Source: Natronosalvus vescus
GTDB taxonomy: Archaea > Halobacteriota > Halobacteria > Halobacteriales > Natrialbaceae
NCBI RefSeq assembly: GCF_023973145.1
Contig: NZ_CP099546.1
Span: forward strand, 682,001 to 746,000
DNA length: 64,000 bases
Direction: 5' to 3'
In this document: one piece after another, positions 29,245-37,397 of the stretch
Layout of the letters: each line of letters begins with the position of its first letter
How positions within the stretch are numbered: the stretch's first letter is position 1
Position numbers and translations under genes: made by a program
The notes under the pieces: model-generated
Told to the model about the DNA's origin: nothing
Database searches by the model: none
The model's input: only the letters and a program-made list of their open reading frames with translations

Positions 29245-29408
29245 ATCGTAGCCCACTGGTCTATATGGATGTCTAGAACCCCGTGACTATCCGTGTTGAC
29301 CCAAAATATATTGGTGTGGAGTGTTGGGCTCCCACCTGAAATGGCCGGTCGTCGCCAGTGTTGCCGCGTGGAACAACCCTTTTACACGTCCTCACACTCC
29401 TGAGTGGT

Positions 29409-29894
29409 ATGAGTGAACGCGAGGTGCTCGAGTTGCTTCGTGAGAACGCGCGATACGACACGGCCGACATCGCGCGAATGACCGACCTCGAGGAGTCAGA
29501 GGTCGAGGCAGCCATTGAGGCACTCGAGGCAGTCGGGGTGATCCGGGGCTACCAGCCGGTCGTCGACTGGGATCGCCTCGAGGACGAGCGCGTCCGTGCG
29601 GAGGTCGAACTCAACGTAACCCTTGATCGCGAGACGGGCTACGACGACATCGCCGAGCGGTTGGCTCGGTTCCCGCAGGTGACGGCGCTGCGCCTCGTCA
29701 GCGGCGACTACGACTTCGACATGGAAGTCGAGGGCGACTCGATCCGCGAAGTGTCCCAGTTCATCAGCGAGAAGGTCGCGCCGGTGCCCGAGATCACCCA
29801 GACCGTGACCCACTACATCATGACCTCCTACAAGGAACAGGGGATCGAACTCGGGGACGGCGAGGACGACGACCGGCTGTCCGTGTCGCCATGA
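29409..29894 (+). CDS. Lrp/AsnC family transcriptional regulator
   Basis: A 161-residue feast/famine regulator. The N-terminal HTH is ENARYDTADIARMTDLEESEVEAAIEALEAVGVIRGYQPVVDWDRL; the rest is the RAM effector domain (RVRAEVELNVTLDRETGYDDIAERLARFPQVTALRLVSGDYDFDMEVEGDS). It ends with ATG-overlap into the aminotransferase gene (stop TGA shares bases with ATG at 29891-29894), so the pair is translationally linked. A TTTTACAC box is about 30 bases upstream of the ATG at 29409. The likely ligand is an amino acid. Confidence 0.93.
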   Translation: MSEREVLELLRENARYDTADIARMTDLEESEVEAAIEALEAVGVIRGYQPVVDWDRLEDERVRAEVELNVTLDRETGYDDIAERLARFPQVTALRLVSGDYDFDMEVEGDSIREVSQFISEKVAPVPEITQTVTHYIMTSYKEQGIELGDGEDDDRLSVSP

Positions 29895-31078
29895 CGCTCG
29901 AGCCCGCCGATCGTGTTCAGGCGGTCGGCCCCTCCGGAATCCGCCGGTTCTTCGAAATCGCCGAGGAGCGCGACGACGTGATCTCACTCGGCGTCGGCGA
30001 GCCAGACTTCTCGACGCCGTGGGCGGCCCGCGACGCGGCGATTCAGTCGCTCGAGCACGGTCGAACCTCGTACACGGCCAACCGTGGTATGCGTGAGCTT
30101 CGGGAGGCGATTTCGACTTACGTTGCCGACCGGTTTGCCCTCGAGTACGGCGCGGACGAGGAGATTCTCGTCACCGCGGGTGCGAGTGAGGCCGTCGACC
30201 TGGCCTTCCGGGCGTTCGTCGATCCAGGCGAAAAGGTGGCGATCGCCCAGCCGTCGTACATCTCCTACGAACCGGGCGTCATCTTTGCTGGCGGCGAGGT
30301 CGTGCCAGTGCCGACGGACGAGGCCGACGACTTCCGGCTCACCGTCGACGCCCTCGAGGATGCGGGCGCTGCCGACGCGGAGTTGCTCGTGCTTTGTTAC
30401 CCAAACAACCCGACGGGAGCCGTCATGAGTCGGGCTGATCTCGAGCCGATTGCCGAGTTCGTCCGCGACAATGATCTCGCGGTGCTGTCGGACGAGATTT
30501 ACGCCGAGTTGACCTTCGACGACGATTTCGACAGCAATCACGGGGGTTCCGCCAAACACACCTCAATCGCTACCCTACCCAGCATGCGCGAGCGAACGAT
30601 CGTTTTCAATGGATTCTCGAAGGCCCACGCGATGACCGGTCTGCGACTGGGTTACGCTCTCGGGCCTGCCGAGGCCATCGCCGCGATGAACCGTATCCAC
30701 CAGTACGGCATGCTCTCGGCGCCGACGACCGCCCAGTACGCCGCGCTCGAGGCACTCGATTCGTGTGCCGACGACGTCGCGACAATGGTCTCACAGTACG
30801 ACCGTCGCCGGCGATTCGTGCTCTCGCGCTTTCGTGAGATCGGGATGCCCTGTTTCGAGGCCAAGGGTGCGTTCTACGTCTTCCCGGAGGTACCCGATGG
30901 CTGGATGGCGAACGAATTTGCCGAGGAACTGCTGCACGAGGAGGGGGTCGCGGTCGTCCCTGGCGACGTCTTCGGCGTCGGTGGCGAGGGTCACCTCCGG
31001 GTGTCCTACGCGACGGGGCTCGAGGAACTGCGCGAGGCGCTGGCGCGGATCGAGCGGTTCGTCGCCGAACACGCCTGA
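29891..31078 (+). CDS. Class I/II pyridoxal-phosphate aminotransferase
   Basis: A 395-residue fold-type I aminotransferase. The PLP lysine is Lys244 in FNGFSKAHAMTGLRLGY, the family's SKxxxMTGxRxG motif. The start GPSGIRRFFEIAEERDDVISLGVGEPDFSTP is typical of AspC-like archaeal enzymes. The substrate amino acid cannot be settled from sequence; aromatic or aspartate specificity is common in this subgroup. It overlaps the Lrp regulator by 4 bases, which suggests that the regulator senses its substrate or product. Confidence 0.94.
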   Translation: MTLEPADRVQAVGPSGIRRFFEIAEERDDVISLGVGEPDFSTPWAARDAAIQSLEHGRTSYTANRGMRELREAISTYVADRFALEYGADEEILVTAGASEAVDLAFRAFVDPGEKVAIAQPSYISYEPGVIFAGGEVVPVPTDEADDFRLTVDALEDAGAADAELLVLCYPNNPTGAVMSRADLEPIAEFVRDNDLAVLSDEIYAELTFDDDFDSNHGGSAKHTSIATLPSMRERTIVFNGFSKAHAMTGLRLGYALGPAEAIAAMNRIHQYGMLSAPTTAQYAALEALDSCADDVATMVSQYDRRRRFVLSRFREIGMPCFEAKGAFYVFPEVPDGWMANEFAEELLHEEGVAVVPGDVFGVGGEGHLRVSYATGLEELREALARIERFVAEHA

Positions 31079-31128
31079 CTTCGAGGAAGGGCGGTTGACA
31101 GCGCAATTCTGGTCTTCCGAACGGCCGA

Positions 31129-31581
31129 TCAATCGTCGCCGAACTCGCTCAAGAGCCGGTCTTCCGGTGCTGGGCGACCCGGGTGGATGCCGTAGAGCCC
31201 CATCGCGTAGAGCGCCGTAATCGAGATTGCACACAGGAGCGTGGCTCCGGCAACCGCTTCGAAGATGGTCGTCGGAAGCACCTCGGAAAGTGCCTCACCG
31301 AGCGCGGCCGATCCCGCACTCGATGGCGCAGCCACGATTCCGTAGGGAAGGAAGGCGACGAACGCGACCAGCCACCACCGTTTCGTACTACGGCGCAGCT
31401 GATCGAGCGGTCGGTGACTCACGCCGCTTACGATGCCGACGAGTCCGATCGAAATGACGAAGAGCGCGGGAACCGTTCGAACGGAGGGTTCCAACCCGCT
31501 GTTAATTGCAACACCGATCGCGACCAGGCCGGTCGAAGCTACCAGCGATGTCGCCGACAGTGTGGAGTGACCCTTGCTCAT
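31129..31581 (-). CDS. Membrane protein of unknown function
   Basis: A 150-residue protein with about four hydrophobic helices and a short cytoplasmic tail (GIHPGRPAPEDRLLSEFGDD). No motifs or cysteines suggesting a catalytic role are visible. The start could be at ATG 31581 or at 31587. I do not recognise the family. Confidence 0.62.
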   Translation of the reverse strand: MSKGHSTLSATSLVASTGLVAIGVAINSGLEPSVRTVPALFVISIGLVGIVSGVSHRPLDQLRRSTKRWWLVAFVAFLPYGIVAAPSSAGSAALGEALSEVLPTTIFEAVAGATLLCAISITALYAMGLYGIHPGRPAPEDRLLSEFGDD

Positions 31582-31743
31582 CGTCACGGCGGTAGTGCGT
31601 AATTACACAAAGCTCTCTCGAAGCGCGTATCTGCAGGCTATCCCGACAGTCTCGAAATCGGAACGGAGACACAACAAAGGACGTATTACTGGTGCGGATG
31701 AGACGTGAAGATAGATGCCGAACACGCGTGATCGAGTGGGGAC

Positions 31744-31753
31744 GGAGGTGATC
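31744..31753 (+). promoter_or_regulatory. Strong Shine-Dalgarno before a GTG start
   Basis: GGAGGTGATC is a 10-base match to the complement of the archaeal 16S rRNA 3' end. It is 2 bases from the GTG at 31756 (7 bases counted from GGAGG) and decides that start. Such sites are unusual in haloarchaea, where most genes are leaderless. Confidence 0.7.
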
Positions 31754-31755
31754 GT

Positions 31756-32160
31756 GTGGTTCTGAGACGATTGTGGAAGCGACACGTACGCGGGTGCCCC
31801 GACGACTACCAGGCGTATATCTCCCTCCCAACGGAGCCACAGGAGCCGACACTGAGTGAGGTTCAGACGCTCATCGAAGATATCGAATTCGTCTTCGAAG
31901 GACGACTGGACGTCTATGCACGAGTCGAACGGCTCGCGATCGTCACGGATCCGGTTCCGAGAGGAGTGGTGGATCCAACGGCGTTCGAAGCGGTTCTCGA
32001 GCAACTCGAGGAGCTGTACGCGGACACACACTCACTCGCCCGGATCGAAAAGTGGCGATCGAGTAATAACCGATTGATCAAAACGTACGTCGTCGTTCCG
32101 GTCAAGCCGCTCTTTCCGAGATCCGAGCGCCCGAAACGGACTCGGTCGGTTGTCGGGTGA
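31756..32160 (+). CDS. Protein of unknown function with a strong Shine-Dalgarno
   Basis: A 134-residue mostly soluble protein with mixed helix and strand; LSEVQTLIEDIEFVFEGRLDVYARVERLAIV and AVLEQLEELYADTHSLARIEKWRSSNNRL are the more regular parts. No family or catalytic motif is recognised. The end is basic (RSERPKRTRSVVG), which may bind nucleic acid. The start GTG 31756 is supported by the strong Shine-Dalgarno at 31744-31753. It lies divergent to the membrane protein at 31129-31581, and converges with the next gene. Confidence 0.65.
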   Translation: MVLRRLWKRHVRGCPDDYQAYISLPTEPQEPTLSEVQTLIEDIEFVFEGRLDVYARVERLAIVTDPVPRGVVDPTAFEAVLEQLEELYADTHSLARIEKWRSSNNRLIKTYVVVPVKPLFPRSERPKRTRSVVG

Positions 32161-32250
32161 ATTGCTGGCGCAGCGGAATTGGTGTGGCGGTGTACCGCCA
32201 GTCGCCGACCAATGGCAGGCGATCGGCGGTGCAGTGTTACACCAACTCTG

Positions 32251-33069
32251 TCAGTCGTCGGAACCAGCACCCGGGCCGGGCTCAGATCCTGCCTCTCGGT
32301 CGGATCGCTGGCGTTGGTCACCACTGTACTCGGTGTTGCTTCGTTGTCTCTCCTCGCCGCCTTCGCCCGACGGCGTAACCGCGTTCGTTCGCCCCATCCA
32401 GCGGTCGATGTTGTCGGCGACGTAGTCTTTGCCACCCCAGCCGAGGGCGACGCCGACGCCGATCGCCACGGCGGCGGCGAGACCCCACGCGAGCGCTCGC
32501 GCGAATACGTAGAGGATTGTGACGTCGATTCCCATCGTGCTGAGACCGATAACGAGTGCCGTGAAGTAGAGGAATACTCTGGCACCGTCCGCGATCCAGC
32601 GGGAGTACGCGGTTCGCGTTGCCGCTCGAGTTCGCTCGATCATGTCACCGACGAAATCGGCCACGACGAACCCGAGAACGATCACGAGCAAGCCCGCGAT
32701 GAACGCCGGCAAGTACGAGACTGCCGTGGAGATCCACTCGGACAACAACGCGATGGCGAGTGCGTTCGCCGCTGCGAGGATCGCGAGACCGTACACGAAC
32801 CATTTCGCGAGCTTTCCGAACGTTCTCGAGACGGCCTGTTCTGTCCCCCCGAGGATGCGTCCGAGTGGGGTCTCCAGTACCATTCGATCGAGTTCTATTC
32901 CGTCGGCGATCCGCATGACCACTCGACCGGCGAGCCGGCCGACGAACCACCCGATGGCCAGGATGACCAGTGCACCGATCAATCGCGGTAGAAACACCGC
33001 GAGCTCGGCGATGGGATCTTGCAGCCAGTCGGGAACCTGCTGTATCGGATACGGTTGATGTTGAACCAT
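32251..33069 (-). CDS. Small-conductance mechanosensitive channel-like TM-helix protein
   Basis: A 272-residue membrane protein with about five hydrophobic helices of the 'conserved TM helix' type, for example LPRLIGALVILAIGWFVGRLAGRVV, YLPAFIAGLLVIVLGFVVADFV and LAAAVAIGVGVALGWGGKDYV. The MscS beta domain and its pore-lining TM3 glycine-alanine pattern are missing, so this is not a standard MscS; it may be an accessory or ancestor-like form. The tail is acidic and disordered (GEEERQRSNTEYSG and on). Start at the ATG at 33069 (MVQHQPY) is preferred to one 7 codons upstream. Confidence 0.8.
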   Translation of the reverse strand: MVQHQPYPIQQVPDWLQDPIAELAVFLPRLIGALVILAIGWFVGRLAGRVVMRIADGIELDRMVLETPLGRILGGTEQAVSRTFGKLAKWFVYGLAILAAANALAIALLSEWISTAVSYLPAFIAGLLVIVLGFVVADFVGDMIERTRAATRTAYSRWIADGARVFLYFTALVIGLSTMGIDVTILYVFARALAWGLAAAVAIGVGVALGWGGKDYVADNIDRWMGRTNAVTPSGEGGEERQRSNTEYSGDQRQRSDREAGSEPGPGAGSDD

Positions 33070-33495
33070 ACGGTCGGATTCGACCGGCATTTGGCTTTAC
33101 GGTTGAGCTTGCTCTCGACTGTAAATTTCTACTTAATTATTAATGAAGATTGTCATGGCTACGAATCACCACTTTACCGGGAGGGCTGAAGGACCAGCCC
33201 GTGATGAAACGAACGACGAACCGGGGCGGTCGTGTCCGGTACGCAGGCGGCGTCAGTCGCTGAAACCGCGTGCCCATCCGCTGACAAACGCTGATTGACT
33301 GCTCGAGGCGATTCAGGCGTGGATCTGTCTGGAATCGAGACTCGCGAACGGTGTGGTACCGTCCGACATATAGGATCACGTGAGTATCGACGCCAGCGCC
33401 ATTTTCCCGGTTGTCACGAACGACGGACTTCCGAACATGTGATATGGTACCACAATTCGCGAATCTACTTTTCCCTCGCGTGCGGCTCTCATGGT
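33070..33495. other. Long intergenic region without a convincing gene
   Basis: A divergent promoter region between the channel-like gene and the acetyltransferase. It has an A/T-rich stretch (33121-33145) and a small hairpin (GGGCT and AGCCC at 33183-33200). A box-C-like GTGATGA at 33201 with a CTGA at 33260 suggested a C/D guide RNA, but the inner boxes are missing. Just before the ATG at 33496 lies a CTACTTTT box, a likely promoter. I see nothing else. Confidence 0.45.
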
Positions 33496-34728
33496 ATGCT
33501 CGACTACCGTCCCCTTCCCGACGCCCAGCGAGACGTCTTCCACGAGTACGTCACCTACGCGTTCAGACCGGAGGACGGCCCGCCGGCGTACGACCCCGAC
33601 GAACACGACACGCCACAGAGCCGACTCGGCGCGAAGCGCGGGCTGTACCCGGACGGCGCAGACGAAGACACCGAGCCGCTCTGTGTTTGCAACCACTACT
33701 GGTTCGACGCCACGGTTCGCGGGGAAAGTCACCCGACGCCCGGCCTCTCGGCGGTCGCCTCGCCACCGGAACATCGCCGCGGTGGCCACGTTCGCCAACT
33801 GCTCGAGGCCTCCCTCGAGGAGTACCGCGAACGAGCGGCCCACTTCTCGATCCTGTGGCCGTTTCGCTACCGGTTCTATCACCAGTACGGCTGGGAGACG
33901 ACCAATCGCCACGTGCTCCTCGAGTGCGACCCCGACGATCTCTCGTTCGCCGGCGAACGCCTCGCGAGCGACCTGACGGCGTCGACGCGGTATCGCCAGC
34001 TCGAGGCCGACGAGTGGGAGACGCTCGCACCCGTCTACGAGACCCACGCCGGTCGGCACGATCTGACCCTCGAGCGTGACGGCGACTGGTGGCGCTACCG
34101 GGTCTTCCAGCGCTGGACGACCGACCCGTTCGTTTACGTCTGGGAACGCGACGGCGAGCCGGCAGCGTACGTCGCATACACCATCGAGGGCGACTGGGGC
34201 GACCGCACGATGATGGTCTCGGACATCGGCTACGTCGACCTTGAGGCCTTTCTCGCCGTCCTGTCGTTCTGTCGGGATCACGACTCCCAGGTGAACGCCG
34301 TACAAGTGCGACTGCCAGTCGACACTCCGCTGTACGATGTCGCGCCAGCGCCCGACGCGCTCGAGGCCGAGTACCAGACCGGGCCGATGGTTCGGATCGT
34401 CGACGTTACGCGGACGCTCTCGGCACTCTCGTATCCGGATACCGACGCGAGCGTCACGCTCGAGGTGTCCGATCCGCTGGTCGACTGGAACGACGGCAGG
34501 TTTGCCCTCACGGTCGACGGCGGCGTCGGTACCTGTGAGCGGGTCGACGGTGACGGCACGAGTGCTGACGTCATCCTCGACATCGCAACGCTCTCACAGT
34601 TGGCCGTCGGCAGCCGGTCGGTGGCCGCCCTCGAGCGAGTGGATCGACTCGAAGCTCATGAATCGGTGCTCGCGGTGCTCGAGGGGCTGTTCCCGGAACG
34701 ACCAGTGTATCTCGGGGACGGGTTCTGA
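33496..34728 (+). CDS. Eis-like GNAT acetyltransferase with C-terminal SCP2-like domain
   Basis: A 410-residue protein matching Eis (about 400 residues) in size and order. The first half is two GNAT units; RFYHQYGWETTNRHVLLE has the Tyr just before the GW of the known acid Tyr motif. The last about 100 residues (DVTRTLSALSYPDT ... SADVILDIATLSQLAVG) look like the SCP2/sterol-carrier domain of Eis. The last residue is Phe410; in mycobacterial Eis the C-terminal carboxylate of Phe acts as the base. Eis acetylates aminoglycosides or lysines; the archaeal target is unknown. ATG 33496 is used. Confidence 0.86.
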   Translation: MLDYRPLPDAQRDVFHEYVTYAFRPEDGPPAYDPDEHDTPQSRLGAKRGLYPDGADEDTEPLCVCNHYWFDATVRGESHPTPGLSAVASPPEHRRGGHVRQLLEASLEEYRERAAHFSILWPFRYRFYHQYGWETTNRHVLLECDPDDLSFAGERLASDLTASTRYRQLEADEWETLAPVYETHAGRHDLTLERDGDWWRYRVFQRWTTDPFVYVWERDGEPAAYVAYTIEGDWGDRTMMVSDIGYVDLEAFLAVLSFCRDHDSQVNAVQVRLPVDTPLYDVAPAPDALEAEYQTGPMVRIVDVTRTLSALSYPDTDASVTLEVSDPLVDWNDGRFALTVDGGVGTCERVDGDGTSADVILDIATLSQLAVGSRSVAALERVDRLEAHESVLAVLEGLFPERPVYLGDGF

Positions 34729-34858
34729 ACGCTGTGTGTATCAAAATTCTTTAAATTCTGCCGCGTTGTATCTGGTCAGTTCAGTTCGAACGTACGGCGT
34801 TTTATTCTCAACTCGTTACTGCCTGGGTTTTAACTTCTTTAAGAAAATAACCTCGAGT

Positions 34859-35029
34859 ATGGGTGACAGGAAGCCAAACAACCCGCTATCACCGTACTAT
34901 CCAACCGAGACTCCCAATCTATCGGGGAACGTCCCCAAATGGATCGCAATTGGTGTCCTATTGTGGCTGGTGTTCTGGGGAGGGTGGATCGTTCTGTCCA
35001 CGCTTGAAATTGTCCCACCGCCACTGTAA
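34859..35029 (+). CDS. Membrane microprotein (56 aa)
   Basis: A 56-residue frame read from the ATG at 34859: a Pro/Asn-rich hydrophilic start and one membrane helix (WIAIGVLLWLVFWGGWIVLS), then LEIVPPPL. Five Trp residues are notable. A TTTAACTTC-TTTAAGAAAATA stretch lies 25 to 45 bases upstream and may be its TATA box. The frame continues open upstream in phase with the Eis gene's other frame, so support is moderate. Function is unknown. Confidence 0.5.
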   Translation: MGDRKPNNPLSPYYPTETPNLSGNVPKWIAIGVLLWLVFWGGWIVLSTLEIVPPPL

Positions 35030-35148
35030 CAGCGGTGTCAGAGGAGGTCGACCACCACTGGGCTACGTGTTTCACCGTCGCTGATTACTGAAACTACACT
35101 CCTGTCATTCTGCTAATTATTCATCATGGAAAACGCGAGAAACGGCGC

Positions 35149-36210
35149 TCACTCGTCAGATTCGTAGTGCTCGCCCGCGGCCGACGGCATCCGGGTTCGC
35201 CCGACGAAGGTGAGCACGACGAGGACGGCGACGTAGGGTATGATGCCGACGAGCGTCGAGGAGACGCTGTAGCCGGCGATCTGCTGGAGCTGTAACTGCA
35301 GGGCGTCGAGACCAGCGAAGAGGAACGACGCGAGGAACGCCCCGACCGGGTTGTAGTTCCCGATCAGGTACGCCGTCAGGCCGATCCAGCCACGGCCGTC
35401 GACCATCGTGTCGCCGCTGCCGACGAACTGGCCGGTGTTGAGTGCCAGGCCAGCCCCGCCGATACCACAGTAGATCCCCGAGAGGATGACACCAGCATAT
35501 CGGACTTTCCGGACGTCGATCCCGGCTGTGTCGAGCGATTTTGGATCCTCACCGCTGGCTTCGATCCACATCCCGAACGTGGTGTGATTGAGCAGGTACC
35601 ACGAGAACGGAACCGCGAGTATCAACAGGAACACCGGTGGGGTAGCGACGAACAGCGATCCGATGCCGGGCAGCGACGAGAGACCGGGAATCGACACGGT
35701 CGAAAACGTGCCGACGCTCGGACTGTTCGTCCGGTTCCAGATGATGATGCTCGCGAACGGCGCGAATCCGAGGGCGATCAGCCAGACGGCGAGCCCCGCG
35801 ATGATCTGATCCGCTTTGAACTCGATGCAGACGATCGCGAACAGGAGGGCGACGAACGTGCTCGCCGCCACCGCGAGGAGGAGCGCCACCCAGGCGTTGG
35901 CGCCGATCGGCGTCGCCGTGAGCGCGTACATGCTGGCGATGGCGCCGAACGCGCCGATGATGAGCAACCCCTCGAGGCCGATGTTGATAACGCCGGTCTT
36001 CTCGGCGAAGATGCCGCCCATTGCGGCGAAGGCGATGGGAACGGTGAGACGGAACGCGGAGGCGAGGTACGAGGTACTGATCACGCCCGTGACGTCGCCG
36101 AGGAGTTGGCGACCGCCGTCGACGAACAGTCCGAGCGCGAGCAATCCAAAGAGAATCGCCCCAATGGCGAGCCCCTGTCGTCGACTCAGTTCGGAAACCG
36201 TCGCTCTCAA
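35149..36210 (-). CDS. ABC transporter permease, nucleoside/BMP type (second permease)
   Basis: A 353-residue integral membrane subunit of a BMP-type nucleoside ABC importer with about nine hydrophobic helices. The motif GGIFAEKTGVINIGLEGLLIIGAFGAIASMYAL is the hallmark of this permease family. It overlaps the other permease by 4 bases (36207-36210), ATGA-type, and ends the transporter operon. Together with the neighbouring permease it should form the heterodimeric channel. Confidence 0.92.
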   Translation of the reverse strand: MRATVSELSRRQGLAIGAILFGLLALGLFVDGGRQLLGDVTGVISTSYLASAFRLTVPIAFAAMGGIFAEKTGVINIGLEGLLIIGAFGAIASMYALTATPIGANAWVALLLAVAASTFVALLFAIVCIEFKADQIIAGLAVWLIALGFAPFASIIIWNRTNSPSVGTFSTVSIPGLSSLPGIGSLFVATPPVFLLILAVPFSWYLLNHTTFGMWIEASGEDPKSLDTAGIDVRKVRYAGVILSGIYCGIGGAGLALNTGQFVGSGDTMVDGRGWIGLTAYLIGNYNPVGAFLASFLFAGLDALQLQLQQIAGYSVSSTLVGIIPYVAVLVVLTFVGRTRMPSAAGEHYESDE

Positions 36211-37397
36211 CTGCGATCACCTCCGTCGGCCGCCACCGCAGTCGGATCGGATCCGAACCCGAAGTGCTTGCCCACCATGCGGAAGAACTCCGGCATCGCG
36301 ATGAACAGGATGATCAGTCCGCGAAGCACCTCGACGAGTTCGTTCGGCACGCCGAGGGTGAGGTTAATGGCCAGGCTCCCGCTCTTCAGACTGCCGAACA
36401 ACAGCGCCGCGGGTATCACGCCGATCGGATTGTTCCCTGCGAGGATGGAAACGGCGATCCCGTCGAAGCCGAGCGGCGGGATACCGGCCTGCCAGCGGTA
36501 CTGAACCATCGTGACGTAGATCGCACCGGCGATGCCGCCGAGGGCCCCCGAGAGGGTCATGCTCGTCACGATGTTTCGTTTCGCGTCGACGCCAGCGTAC
36601 TCCGCGGCGCTCTCCTGTAAGCCGCTCGTCCGCAGGTCGTAGCCGATGACGGTTCGCGTATAGAGTAAGTAGACACCGACGGCGACCAGCAACGCCCCGA
36701 CGAGGGCGACGACCGAAAACCGCGAGCCGCCGATCGTCGGCGGCAGTCGCGCGACCGCCGGAATCGACTCCGTCTGGACGGAGTCGGTCGTCAGGTCGCC
36801 GACGTGTACCTGGACGAGCCAGAACGCGATGCCGATCGCGACGAAGTTGAGCATGATCGTCGTGATCACCTCGTGGGCGTCCGCGTAGGCCTTCATCAAT
36901 CCCGGAATCATGCCCCAGAAGCCCCCGACGATCGCACCGACGACGATTCCCGTCGGGATCACGAGGAGGGTACCGAACACGTTGTCCGGCACCAATTCAC
37001 CGAGGTGTAACACGACGAGTGCTGTGGCGAGCGCTCCGAGAATCATCTGTCCCTGCGTGCCGATGTTGAACAGGCCGGCCCGGAACGCGACGGCGACGGA
37101 GAGACCGGTGAACAACAGCAGCGTCGTCTCCTGGAGCGTCTGCCCGAGGTCATTCCACGAACCGAACGAACCGTCGAGCATCGTCCAGTACACCTCGAGC
37201 GGGTTGTAACAGCCGTAGCCGGCCCCGGGGAAGTAGATGAACGGGTCGGGACAGTCGGCGACGAACCCCGAGACGAAGACGAGGACGGCACCGACGACGA
37301 TCGCGAACAGGAGCGACGTCACGCTGATGATGATTCGTTCGGCCGCCGAGGCGTCGACGAGTCGATCGAGCGTCGATCGCCAGTCGGCCCGGCTCAT
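36207..37397 (-). CDS. ABC transporter permease, nucleoside/BMP type (first permease)
   Basis: A 396-residue membrane subunit of the same importer, with about ten hydrophobic helices. The motif FNIGTQGQMILGALATALVVL corresponds to the NIGxxGQ signature. A large hydrophilic loop follows an early helix (ADCPDPFIYFPGAGYGCYNPLEVYW). It overlaps the ATPase gene by 4 bases (37394-37397) and the next permease by 4 bases, so translation is coupled. Confidence 0.92.
   Translation of the reverse strand: MSRADWRSTLDRLVDASAAERIIISVTSLLFAIVVGAVLVFVSGFVADCPDPFIYFPGAGYGCYNPLEVYWTMLDGSFGSWNDLGQTLQETTLLLFTGLSVAVAFRAGLFNIGTQGQMILGALATALVVLHLGELVPDNVFGTLLVIPTGIVVGAIVGGFWGMIPGLMKAYADAHEVITTIMLNFVAIGIAFWLVQVHVGDLTTDSVQTESIPAVARLPPTIGGSRFSVVALVGALLVAVGVYLLYTRTVIGYDLRTSGLQESAAEYAGVDAKRNIVTSMTLSGALGGIAGAIYVTMVQYRWQAGIPPLGFDGIAVSILAGNNPIGVIPAALLFGSLKSGSLAINLTLGVPNELVEVLRGLIILFIAMPEFFRMVGKHFGFGSDPTAVAADGGDRS

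Noticed and set aside
33201-33263. Possible C/D box guide RNA (GTGATGA with CTGA 53 bases later)
   Set aside because: D' and C' boxes and a terminal stem are missing, and CTGA is frequent in this GC-rich region.
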